DNA of 64,000 nt, taken from contig NZ_JAHBAG010000001.1 in the NCBI RefSeq assembly GCF_020510445.1, forward strand, positions 4,812,501 to 4,876,500, in the 5' to 3' direction. This DNA is from Hydrogenophaga taeniospiralis (lineage in GTDB: Bacteria > Pseudomonadota > Gammaproteobacteria > Burkholderiales > Burkholderiaceae_C). Below are positions 53,159 to 60,505 of this stretch, one piece after another. Position 1 is the first letter of the stretch. Each line of letters starts with the position of its first letter. Position numbers and translations under genes: made by a program. The notes beneath the pieces were generated by a model. The model was not told the DNA's origin and ran no database searches. It saw only the letters and a program-made list of their open reading frames with translations.

Positions 53159-54097
53159 ATGACATTCCTGCCCGCCCGCCCGTCCGACCGCCTCGCCACC
53201 GGCGTGCTGCTGTTCTCGGCCTCGCTCTGGGGCCTGTCGTGGATACCCCTCAAAGGGTTCATTGCGCAGGGCCTCTCGGGCCCGCTGGTGGCGTTGATCA
53301 CCTACGGTTCGGTGGGCCTGCTCGCCGTGGCGCTGCTCTGGTGCGACCGCGCCGCCTGGCGCGCGCAGTGGGGGCTGGTTCTCGCGCTGCTGCTCGTGGG
53401 TGGCTGGGCCAACACCTCGTTCGTCAACGCGCTGATGGTGGGCGACGTGGTGCGGGTGATGTTCCTGTTTTACCTCTCGCCCGTGTGGTCGGTTCTGGGC
53501 GGCTGGCTGTTCCTCAAAGAGCGCATTCCGCTCACGCGCTGGCTGGCCGTGGTCGCGGCCATCGTGGGGCTCTGGATGGTGCTCGGCGGGCCGGGTCTGG
53601 GGGATTCCGCGGCGCTGGCCCTCACCTGGGTGGACGCGCTCTCGCTCTCGGCCGGCTTCGCCTTCGCCGCCAACAACGTGATCGCGCGCGCCGCGCACCG
53701 CGTGCCCCTGCGCACCAAGACCTTCTCGGTGTTCATCGGCTGCGGTCTGCTCTCGGCGCTGGCCACCGGGCTCAGCGGCCCAGGCCTGTCCGCGGTGCTG
53801 TCGGTGATGGGGCCGCTGGTGTGGCTGGCGCTGCTGGCCTACGGCTTTGGCTGGATGCTGCTGGCCACCGTGACCTGGCAATACGGCGTGAGCCACCTGG
53901 AGAGCAGCCGCGCGGGGGTGATCCTGCTGGCCGAGCTGCTGGTCTCGGTCGGCACCGCCATCGCCTTCGGCGGCGAAAGCCTCACGCCCCTGGGCTGGGC
54001 CGGTGGCGCGCTCATCGCTGCGGCGGCCCTGGTGGAGGCGCTGGGCGGAACGCCCGCCGAAGCCCCCGTCGCACCCACCACCAAAACCACCGCCTGA
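53159..54097 (+). CDS. EamA/DMT family transporter
   Basis: The 312-residue protein has ten membrane helices in two EamA halves: one starts LLFSASLWGLSWIPLKGFI and the second starts WVDALSLSAGFAFAANNVIARAAH. VRVMFLFYLSPVWSVLGGWLFLKERIPLTRW and SRAGVILLAELLVSVGTAIAFGGE are the paired helix-4/5 signatures. Such proteins export or import small metabolites; the substrate is probably the compound degraded by the amidase genes next to it. ATG 53159 follows GGAG. It begins a tight four-gene operon. Confidence 0.92.
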   Translation: MTFLPARPSDRLATGVLLFSASLWGLSWIPLKGFIAQGLSGPLVALITYGSVGLLAVALLWCDRAAWRAQWGLVLALLLVGGWANTSFVNALMVGDVVRVMFLFYLSPVWSVLGGWLFLKERIPLTRWLAVVAAIVGLWMVLGGPGLGDSAALALTWVDALSLSAGFAFAANNVIARAAHRVPLRTKTFSVFIGCGLLSALATGLSGPGLSAVLSVMGPLVWLALLAYGFGWMLLATVTWQYGVSHLESSRAGVILLAELLVSVGTAIAFGGESLTPLGWAGGALIAAAALVEALGGTPAEAPVAPTTKTTA

Positions 54098-54111
54098 ACC
54101 CGGAGACCCCG

Positions 54112-54903
54112 ATGAACAACAACACCGTGTGGATGAACCAGCTGTCCTGGCTGGACTACCAGCAGCGCATCCGCGCCGACCAGCCTCCCGTGCTGCTGCC
54201 CGTGGGCGCGCTCGAACAACACGGCCCGCACCTGCCGCTGGGCACCGACGGCCTGCTCGCCAGCGCCGTGGCCGCCGACACCGCGACGCGCGTGGGCGGG
54301 CTGGTCGCGCCCACGCTGAGCTACGGCTACAAATCGCAGCCCAAGTGCGGCGGCGGCCAACACTTCTGCGGCACCACCAGCGTGGACGCCGCCACGCTGA
54401 TCGGCCAGGTGCGCGACGCGGTGCGCGAGTTCGCGCGCCACGGCCTGACCAAGCTCGTGATCGTGAACGGCCGCTACGAGAACCAGTGGTTCCTGATCGA
54501 GGGCATCGACCTCGGCCTGCGCGATGCGAAGGCCACCGACCCGGCCAACGCGCTGCAGGTGATGCGGCTGGAGTACTGGGATTTCATGACGCCACAGACC
54601 CTGGGTGACGTGTTCCCCGGCGGCTTCCCAGGCTTCGCGCTGGAGCATGCCGCCGTGCTGGAGACGTCCATGATGCTGCACCACCACCCCAGCCTGGTGC
54701 GTTTGGACCTGCTGCCCGACGACGGCCCGGCCGACTTCCCGCCCTACGACATGTACCCCAGCCGCACCGACTGGGTGCCGCCCTCGGGCGTGCTCTCGTC
54801 AGCCAAAGGCTCCGACGCCGCCAAAGGCAAACTGCTCGCCGACGAGGTGGCGCGCCGCATGGCCGAAGCCATCACCACCGGATTCACCCGCCCCGCGCCA
54901 TGA
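54112..54903 (+). CDS. Creatininase-like amidohydrolase with a changed metal ligand
   Basis: The 263-residue protein follows creatininase closely: LLPVGALEQHGPHLPLGTD (E35, H37, D46), PTLSYGYKSQPKCGGGQHFCGTTSVDAATL, VNGRYENQWFLIEGIDL and LEYWDFMTPQTL. Known creatininases bind two metals through Glu, His, Asp, a second His in NGHYEN, and Glu. Here that second His is Arg121 (CGC at 54472-54474), while E123 is kept. The enzyme may bind one metal, prefer another cyclic amide, or be less active. It lies 14 bases after the transporter and overlaps the next gene by four bases. Confidence 0.88.
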   Translation: MNNNTVWMNQLSWLDYQQRIRADQPPVLLPVGALEQHGPHLPLGTDGLLASAVAADTATRVGGLVAPTLSYGYKSQPKCGGGQHFCGTTSVDAATLIGQVRDAVREFARHGLTKLVIVNGRYENQWFLIEGIDLGLRDAKATDPANALQVMRLEYWDFMTPQTLGDVFPGGFPGFALEHAAVLETSMMLHHHPSLVRLDLLPDDGPADFPPYDMYPSRTDWVPPSGVLSSAKGSDAAKGKLLADEVARRMAEAITTGFTRPAP

Positions 54904-55571
54904 ACGCCCTGCCCGCCTTCGACCCCGTCAGCACCGCGCTGATCGTCATCGACATGCAGCGCGACTTCTGCAGCCCCGGCGGCTATGCGCACCAGGCCGG
55001 CATCGACATCTCGCGCATGCAGGCGGTGGTGCCGCAGGTGCAGCGCCTGCTGGCCGCAGCGCGCGCCGCCGGCCTGCGGGTGGTGCACACGCGCGAAGGG
55101 CATCTGCCCGACCTCTCGGATTGCCCGCCCGCGAAGATGGCGCGCAGCGTGGCAGCCGGCGCGCCCATCGGCAGCCCCGGCCCGCTGGGGCGCCTGCTGG
55201 TGCGCGGCGAACAGGGTCACGACTTGGTGGACGCGCTGCGCCCGCTGCCCGGCGAAGCGGTGATCGACAAGCCTGGCTACGGTGCCTTCTACCTCACCGG
55301 TCTCGACAGCCTGCTGACGCGGCAGGGTGTGCGCCAGCTCATCCTCTGCGGCGTGACCACCGAAGTCTGCGTGCACTCCACCCTGCGCGAAGCGGTGGAC
55401 CGTGGCTACGTCTGCACCACCGTGGGCGACGCGACCGCCGCCAGCCAGCCCGAACTGCAGGCACCCGCGCTGGCCATGATCGGCGTCGAAGGCGGCCTCT
55501 TCGGTTCGGTGCTGGGCACCGACGAATGTGTGCAGGCGCTGCAAGCGCTGCACGTGCAAGCCTCCGCATGA
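54900..55571 (+). CDS. Isochorismatase-family cysteine hydrolase, biuret-hydrolase-like
   Basis: The 223-residue amidase has the Asp in IVIDMQRDFCSPGGYAHQAG, the Lys in AVIDKPGYGAFY and the nucleophile Cys in CGVTTEVCVHSTLREAVDRGY. The stretches HTREGHLPDLSDCPPAK and GSPGPLGRLLVRGE strongly recall biuret hydrolase (BiuH), as does the ending GGLFGSV. Such enzymes release ammonia from carbamoyl amides. It overlaps the creatininase-like gene and the following gene by four bases each, so the three proteins are made together and probably act in one pathway for a small N-rich compound. Confidence 0.87.
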   Translation: MNALPAFDPVSTALIVIDMQRDFCSPGGYAHQAGIDISRMQAVVPQVQRLLAAARAAGLRVVHTREGHLPDLSDCPPAKMARSVAAGAPIGSPGPLGRLLVRGEQGHDLVDALRPLPGEAVIDKPGYGAFYLTGLDSLLTRQGVRQLILCGVTTEVCVHSTLREAVDRGYVCTTVGDATAASQPELQAPALAMIGVEGGLFGSVLGTDECVQALQALHVQASA

Positions 55572-56347
55572 ACACGCCCACCCGCCCCGACGTGCCCGCC
55601 GCGTACCACGGCGTGTGGGCGCGCACCCTGCTGGAATCGCCCGAGGGCCGCGACACGACCACCTGGGTGCGCTGGCTGCAGACCGGCCTGTGGCACGGCG
55701 ACCTGCGTGTGCCTGCGGAGGCTGCACGCGACACGCCCGACGGCCTGGCGCTGCAGCAAGGCTTTGGCGGCACCACCGCCATCACCCGGCCCGACCCGGC
55801 CTTGCCCGAGATCTGCACCTGGCAGCGAACGATCGACTTCCAGCCCCCGCGCAGCACACCCGACGCCGGCCACATGGTGTTCGAGACGCCGGACCGCGTG
55901 ATCGAGACCGGCGTCCACGGCCGCTACCTCGAAGTGTGGGAGCGCCTGCCCGCTTCGCTCGGCCGACGCATCGCGCTCGCGCGGCTCGATGCGGGCGGCC
56001 AGCCCACCGCCGAGCGCCTGCTGGTGGCCGGCGTGTACGGCTTGCACCTGCGCCCGCGCGCTGCCGCCTGGCCGGCCGATCTGGTGCCCGACGAAACCCT
56101 GGGCGATGTGCTGCAGCGCCGCCCGGCTCAGGCCGCTGCGTTGCTGGATTTCACCATCGGCTTTGGCACGCTGGCGCACGGCGTGTGGACGGTGGAGCGC
56201 GCCACCCGGCCCGCACTGGAAGGCCAGGCCCTGCCTTGCGCGCTGCACCGGGTGGACACCGAGCACGCCCGCGTGGAACGGGGTCCGCTCGCGGGCGACT
56301 GGCAGGTGTTGGAGTGGGTGGACGACGAACGGCCAGCCCACGGGTAG
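55568..56347 (+). CDS. Conserved protein of unknown function, beta-rich
   Basis: The 259-residue product is not recognised. It starts YHGVWARTLLESPEGRDTTTWVRWLQTGLWHGDLRVP. It has strands such as ICTWQRTIDFQPP, AGHMVFETPDRVIETGVHGRYLEVWERLP and RIALARLDAG, suggesting a lipocalin-like beta barrel, which is inference. It lacks a signal peptide. Position is telling: it overlaps the biuret-hydrolase-like gene by four bases and ends an operon with an EamA transporter and two amidases. A role in binding or modifying their substrate is possible. Confidence 0.75.
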   Translation: MNTPTRPDVPAAYHGVWARTLLESPEGRDTTTWVRWLQTGLWHGDLRVPAEAARDTPDGLALQQGFGGTTAITRPDPALPEICTWQRTIDFQPPRSTPDAGHMVFETPDRVIETGVHGRYLEVWERLPASLGRRIALARLDAGGQPTAERLLVAGVYGLHLRPRAAAWPADLVPDETLGDVLQRRPAQAAALLDFTIGFGTLAHGVWTVERATRPALEGQALPCALHRVDTEHARVERGPLAGDWQVLEWVDDERPAHG

Positions 56348-56386
56348 GTTCACCAGATGTGCCTGGAGGTGGGCGGACCCACCCGG

Positions 56387-58675
56387 TCAACGGCCTCGCT
56401 TGGCGGGCTTGCTCGGGGGTGGCGTGTCCTGGTCGGGATCGAAGGTGGTGAACGCCGCGCTCGCTTCGCCCTTGCTGCGGCCGTCGGTGACGACCACCCT
56501 GGCTTCGTGCCGCCCGGGCTTCGGTGCGCGGATCCACAGCTCGCGCCCGCGCCCCACCGTTTTGCCGTCCAGCTGCCACTCGAAGGCCTCGCCCTCGATG
56601 CGCTCGCCCGAGCTGCTCATCGCGTTGGCCCACAGGCGCATCGGCGTGGCGGTTTCGATGAGCGCGCCGGCACTGGGGTACATCACGGCCACGTTGGGCG
56701 CGCGCACAGCGATCTCCACCGCGTCCGAGGTGCGCACCGCCGTGTCAAAGCCGTCGTGCGCGAGCACCCGGAACTGCAGCTTGCCGCTCGGCAGCGCGTC
56801 GGCCGGGATCAGCGCCTTGCCATCGGTGATGCCGACCGCACAGCCGTTCCACGAACGCCCGCCGTCTTTGCTGAACTGCACCGAGCAGCTCACCGCACCC
56901 TCGGCGCCCGCGCCGTCGAGCTTCCAGGCCAGGGCCACACCGCGTGCGCCGGGTTTCACAGCGATCTCACCGAGCTTGACCGCCCGCCCGGCCGCCTTGC
57001 GTTCCCAGGCCACGGTGAGCGGGCGCTTCAACCGGCCCTCGGCATCGTCCAGCGCGCCGACGTGCACGATGCGCAGCACCGCGCCACGGCCCACGTTGGG
57101 GATCATGGCCTGGAAGCCGAACACCGGCGGCTCCCCGTCGCCGCAGCCGCCGCCGCACCCACAGCCACCGCTGCCATGGGCGTCGGCGGGGATGCGCATC
57201 ACCGGCGCGCTCGCCAGCACATCGCCGTTGGCGCCGACCAGCTCGGCCACCATCTTCGTGGGCACGCCGGTGGCGACGGTGGACTGGGCGTCCACACGCA
57301 TCACGTGCTGCATGGTGATCGAGGCGTCGCGCTCGAAGGTGCCGATCAGGGTGATGACGGGTCGCATGCGCAGGTCCTCGATGCGGTTTTTCCAGTGTTC
57401 CCAGGGCTCCGGGGCCGGGTCGGGGATGTACTCCCAGGGCCACAACCACGGATCGTAGAGCTCCGGAATGCGAAAGCGGGGGTTGGTCGTGGTCGGGGCG
57501 AAGATCGCATTGTCGATCAGCACCTGGTGCGTGAAGATCGACGTCCACCGCGGGCCGCAGTAGGACATGAAGTCTTTCTGGCTGGGCTGGTGGAGCGTGC
57601 CGTCGTTGATGTCCAGCCCGTATTCACCGATGGACGCCGTGGGGGTGCCGGCCGGGTCGTAGGGTTCGTAGGCCGGGTAGGCGGCGTTGCCCGGCGTGCC
57701 GCAGGGCGCGTGGGGCAGGCCCGCGAAATGCCCGAGTTCGTGCGCCATCGTCACGCCATTGCCGACCCCGCCCGAGGTCACACCGTTGCTCGCGCATCCG
57801 ATCACCGGCCCCATGGGCACGCCGTTGGGCAGCAGGCCGTAGTACACGACGTCGGTGCGGTTGCCGTCGTTGGCCTTGGCCGCCGCGAGCTGGCCGTTGA
57901 GCGTGATCCAGCCCGCCGAGCAGCCACCCGGATTCGGCGGGGCGCCGGTGAGCGGCACCGTCAGGGTCACGGTGCCGGCGCTGGAAAACACGCCCTCGGC
58001 CTGCACGGGGAACACGGTGTGCGACCAGGCCGCGGTGGTCTGCAGCTCGCCCACCGTGGGCGCGGCGATGTTGAGCGTGCCGTTGCCGGCCGCGTTGGGG
58101 CCGTTGTAGGCCACCATCAGGCCACGCACGCGCAAGGTCTGCAGCAGGGTGACATCGGCCTCCACCGTTTCACTGTCCACGATGGCCGCGGTGGCGTCGT
58201 CGGCGCGCCAGATGTTGGCCTTGAAGGCCATCCGGCCCACCATGTCGTCCGCGGGCACGATGAAGTTGAGCGTGGCGGTCATGGTGCCGCGTTCGGTGGC
58301 GTAGTCGGGCAGCGTTTGCGCCGCCACCGTGCCGGGTGTCTGGGGTGTCAGCGTGCCCACGTCCACCCACAGGGGCAACCACCGGTTGCGCCGCGCGCTG
58401 ATCTGCAGATTGCCGGTCAGGTTCACCGCCCCGCCCCAGCCCGCGCGCACATACACCCGCACCCAGGCGGTCTTGTAGGCCACCAGCCGCAGGGAATTGT
58501 TGGGGCCCCTGTCGGCGGGGTCGGTCAGGTGGCGCGATGCACGGAAGTACTGGATACATTGCGTCACTTCAATGCCCAGAATGTGCGGGCCGATGAAGTA
58601 ATGCTCACGCAGCTTCAAGGCCCATGCGTCGGACAATGCGGCCTTGTCGATGGCGCTGGAAATGTCGATGCCCAT
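56387..58675 (-). CDS. Large protein with metzincin zinc-protease motif
   Basis: The 762-residue protein contains HELGHFAGLPH at 312-322, the exact HExxHxxGxxH zinc motif of metzincins (H312, H316, H322, base E313). It is followed about 60 residues later by DFMSYCGPRW, a likely Met-turn. The first 240 residues are beta-rich with no signal peptide. The C-terminal half has Ig-like repeats (for example LIETATPMRLWANAMSSSGE...FEWQLDGKTVGRG) and a CGCGGGCG cluster near 500. It is therefore probably a secreted or extracellular peptidase using a non-classical route, or a cytoplasmic one. The nearest named family is unclear. It is divergent from the MBL gene. Confidence 0.78.
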   Translation of the reverse strand: MGIDISSAIDKAALSDAWALKLREHYFIGPHILGIEVTQCIQYFRASRHLTDPADRGPNNSLRLVAYKTAWVRVYVRAGWGGAVNLTGNLQISARRNRWLPLWVDVGTLTPQTPGTVAAQTLPDYATERGTMTATLNFIVPADDMVGRMAFKANIWRADDATAAIVDSETVEADVTLLQTLRVRGLMVAYNGPNAAGNGTLNIAAPTVGELQTTAAWSHTVFPVQAEGVFSSAGTVTLTVPLTGAPPNPGGCSAGWITLNGQLAAAKANDGNRTDVVYYGLLPNGVPMGPVIGCASNGVTSGGVGNGVTMAHELGHFAGLPHAPCGTPGNAAYPAYEPYDPAGTPTASIGEYGLDINDGTLHQPSQKDFMSYCGPRWTSIFTHQVLIDNAIFAPTTTNPRFRIPELYDPWLWPWEYIPDPAPEPWEHWKNRIEDLRMRPVITLIGTFERDASITMQHVMRVDAQSTVATGVPTKMVAELVGANGDVLASAPVMRIPADAHGSGGCGCGGGCGDGEPPVFGFQAMIPNVGRGAVLRIVHVGALDDAEGRLKRPLTVAWERKAAGRAVKLGEIAVKPGARGVALAWKLDGAGAEGAVSCSVQFSKDGGRSWNGCAVGITDGKALIPADALPSGKLQFRVLAHDGFDTAVRTSDAVEIAVRAPNVAVMYPSAGALIETATPMRLWANAMSSSGERIEGEAFEWQLDGKTVGRGRELWIRAPKPGRHEARVVVTDGRSKGEASAAFTTFDPDQDTPPPSKPAKRGR

Positions 58676-58751
58676 GGTGAACTCCTGAAAGTGGCGACAT
58701 GCCGTGGAGCAGCCATGCTAGGCAGGCGGGTGCGAGCGCACATCAACAAAG

Positions 58752-58781
58752 GGAGGGAACGTTTCCTCCATGCGATGGAGG
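58752..58781. promoter_or_regulatory. Overlapping alternative hairpins in divergent promoter region
   Basis: GGAGG at 58752-58756 can pair with CCTCC at 58765-58769 (near-palindrome GGAGGGAAC-GTTTCCTCC). The same CCTCCAT (58765-58771) pairs perfectly with ATGGAGG (58775-58781) across GCG. Only one can form at a time. It lies about 50 bases before a sigma-54-like motif. Confidence 0.55.
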
Positions 58782-58830
58782 TATGACCCACCGTGACGTC
58801 GCGCGCGACGCCACCCAGATGCGCCGGGCA

Positions 58831-58846
58831 TGGCGCACAACTTGCA
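58831..58846 (+). promoter_or_regulatory. Sigma-54-like -24/-12 promoter motif, copy A
   Basis: TGGCGCACAACTTGCA keeps the GG-N10-GC core of sigma-54 promoters and 15 of 16 positions of the extended consensus except for the fifth base and a degenerate seventh. It lies directly upstream of the 21-codon leader ORF and the MBL-fold gene. The predicted start falls near the leader ATG, leaving almost no 5' leader, which argues for caution. Confidence 0.5.
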
Positions 58847-58857
58847 TCGGAGAACGC

Positions 58858-58923
58858 ATGAATTTCGACCACGCCCACCCAGGTGCACGAGACGAGAGCC
58901 CGCGCTGCGGGCTGCCGCTGTGA
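58858..58923 (+). CDS. 21-codon leader ORF before the MBL-fold gene
   Basis: The ORF encodes MNFDHAHPGARDESPRCGLP plus a final Leu. GGAGA lies five bases upstream. Its TGA overlaps the ATG of the MBL gene (TGATG), so translation could be coupled. Its first 12 residues match the N-terminus of the AraC-type regulator at 62913 (MNFDHSHKRARD). It is either a translated leader peptide or a remnant of a duplicated regulator start. Confidence 0.5.
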   Translation: MNFDHAHPGARDESPRCGLPL

Positions 58924-59735
58924 TGCCAGCCACCACCCCACTGCCCACAGCCCCGGGCGACTGGTTCACCTTTCGCAGCCTCGGCGAAGGCATCACCCTC
59001 ATCACCGAACCGCACGTCATCCCCTTGCTCCGCTGCAACATCTGGCACATCCGCGGACGCGGGCTCGACCTCATGGTCGACACCGGTCTGGGCGTCAGCA
59101 GCCTGCACGCCGCCTCGCGCCACCTGTTCGGCCAGCGCGTGGCCGCGCTCGCCACGCACGTGCACCTGGACCACGTGGGCGGCCACCACGAGTTCGAAGA
59201 ATGCTGGTGCCACCGCCTCGAAGCCGACGCACTTGCCCACGCCGACCCCGACGGCACGCTGGCCGACCTTGACCTCAACGAAGTCAACATCGAAGTGCCC
59301 GGCTACACCACCGGCGGCCCCGCGCTCACCGCCCTGCCCACGCCCGACTACGACCTCTCGGCCTGGGAAGTCCGGCAAGCCACCGTCACGCGCCGGCTCG
59401 ACGAAGGCGACGTCATCGACCTCGGCAACCGCCACTTCGAGGTGCTGCACCTGCCCGGCCACTCGCCCGGCAGCATCGGACTCTGGGAAGCGAAAACCGC
59501 CACGCTGTTTTCCGGCGACGCCATCTACGACGGCCCGCTCATCGACGACCTGCACCACTCTGACCGCGTGGCCTACGCGCGCACCATGGAGCGCCTGCTG
59601 GCACTGCCCGTGAGCGTGGTGCACGCGGGACACGACCCGAGCTTCGGGCGGGCGCGGCTGCGCGAGCTGGTGCGGGCATATCTGGACCGGAACGACGCGG
59701 GCTTAGGCCTGCGAAAGGCTTCTGTCTGGCGCTGA
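58923..59735 (+). CDS. MBL-fold metallo-hydrolase
   Basis: The 270-residue protein has the metallo-beta-lactamase metal motif THVHLDHVGGHHEF (HxHxDH) near residues 74-87. FEVLHLPGHSPGSIGL (metal His), LFSGDAIYDG (metal Asp) and VVHAGHDPSFG (last His) follow. It hydrolyses an ester, thioester or lactone of unknown identity; glyoxalase II and quorum-quenching lactonases share the fold. No signal peptide. The longer frame from 58830 is excluded because it would read through the promoter-like block; ATG 58923 overlaps the leader-ORF stop. It converges with the glycine-zipper gene. Confidence 0.86.
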   Translation: MPATTPLPTAPGDWFTFRSLGEGITLITEPHVIPLLRCNIWHIRGRGLDLMVDTGLGVSSLHAASRHLFGQRVAALATHVHLDHVGGHHEFEECWCHRLEADALAHADPDGTLADLDLNEVNIEVPGYTTGGPALTALPTPDYDLSAWEVRQATVTRRLDEGDVIDLGNRHFEVLHLPGHSPGSIGLWEAKTATLFSGDAIYDGPLIDDLHHSDRVAYARTMERLLALPVSVVHAGHDPSFGRARLRELVRAYLDRNDAGLGLRKASVWR

Positions 59736-59788
59736 AGTCGTTCAGCAATACGCCTTGCGCTGCAGGTCGGCATCCATCAAAAAGCCGG

Positions 59789-59827
59789 CATAGATGATTA
59801 GTCAATCGTCAAAAAATGACATCTATG
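59789..59827. terminator. AT-rich hairpin between convergent genes
   Basis: ATAGAT and ATCTAT arms, with inner GTCA/TGAC arms after a small bulge, enclose ATCGTCAAAAAA. On the plus strand a TTTT follows eight bases after the stem. This is the most AT-rich spot nearby. It lies between the convergent MBL and glycine-zipper genes and probably terminates one or both. Confidence 0.55.
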
Positions 59828-59836
59828 CATGTTTTC

Positions 59837-60394
59837 CTAAACTGCCGAACGCATCTCGGGCGGCGGTGTGACCACCACCTGGCCGTCCTTCACCGGCAGC
59901 GTGGCGCCCGGTTGGAAGGAGGTGCGCACCTGGGCGTCCTGGCCGTTGAGCCGGTAGGTCACGTCGTACCCGACCAGCTTCTGCGACTTGAGCTTCACCG
60001 TCCTGCAGCGGCGCTCCGTCGTCGTGACCACGTCGTTCTGCTGCATGTTCTTTTGCACTTGGTTACCCGCATAACCGCCGGCCACCGCCCCGGCCACGGT
60101 TGCCAGCTTCTTGCCGTTGCCGCCGCCGATGTTGCTGCCCAGCAGCCCACCCGCCACGCCACCGATCAACGTGCCCGCGACGCGGTGCTCGTCCTTCACC
60201 GGCGCCTGCCGCCGCGCCTGCACGTTCTCGCAGCGCTCCCGTGGCGTCACCACGGTCTCCGTCACTTCCTTCACCGCGACCACGTCGGCAAACTTCGGCT
60301 GGTTCAAGGTCTTGTACCCGGTCACAGCGCTGGCCCCCAGCACCACCATGGCCAACCCGCCCACGGCGATGCCCTTCATCATTGACTTGTCCAT
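59837..60394 (-). CDS. Glycine-zipper 2TM-domain outer-membrane-type protein
   Basis: The 185-residue protein has an N-terminal membrane or signal helix (GIAVGGLAMVVLGASAVTG). The glycine zipper is VAGTLIGGVAGGLLGSNIGGGNGKKLATVAGAVAGGYAGNQVQKNMQ, followed by a beta-rich tail with CRTVKLKSQKLVGYDVTYRLNG. This matches the YMGG/SlyB-like or RcnB-neighbour 2TM family linked to the envelope. ATG 60394 is preceded by AAGGAG, eight bases upstream; the frame continuing to 60475 is not needed. It has 111 bases separating it from the amine oxidase gene on the same strand. Confidence 0.87.
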   Translation of the reverse strand: MDKSMMKGIAVGGLAMVVLGASAVTGYKTLNQPKFADVVAVKEVTETVVTPRERCENVQARRQAPVKDEHRVAGTLIGGVAGGLLGSNIGGGNGKKLATVAGAVAGGYAGNQVQKNMQQNDVVTTTERRCRTVKLKSQKLVGYDVTYRLNGQDAQVRTSFQPGATLPVKDGQVVVTPPPEMRSAV

Positions 60395-60505
60395 ATCAAC
60401 ACTCCTTCTTGTGTGGAGGGGAATGTAGGTTGGCTGTGTCAACGCATGATGACCAATGGTTTCCAAATGCTGCAAGGGCCTGTCGGGTGGTTGCGTGGAA
60501 GGCGC

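Noticed and set aside
56357..58786. An 809-codon plus-strand frame opposite the metzincin-motif gene
   Set aside because: The zinc motif, Met-turn and Ig-like repeats are on the minus strand; the plus frame is a shadow without a ribosome site.
58830..58922. A longer N-terminus for the MBL-fold protein
   Set aside because: It would translate the sigma-54-like block and adds an Arg/His-rich stretch. The ATG at 58923 overlaps the leader ORF stop and gives the normal family start.
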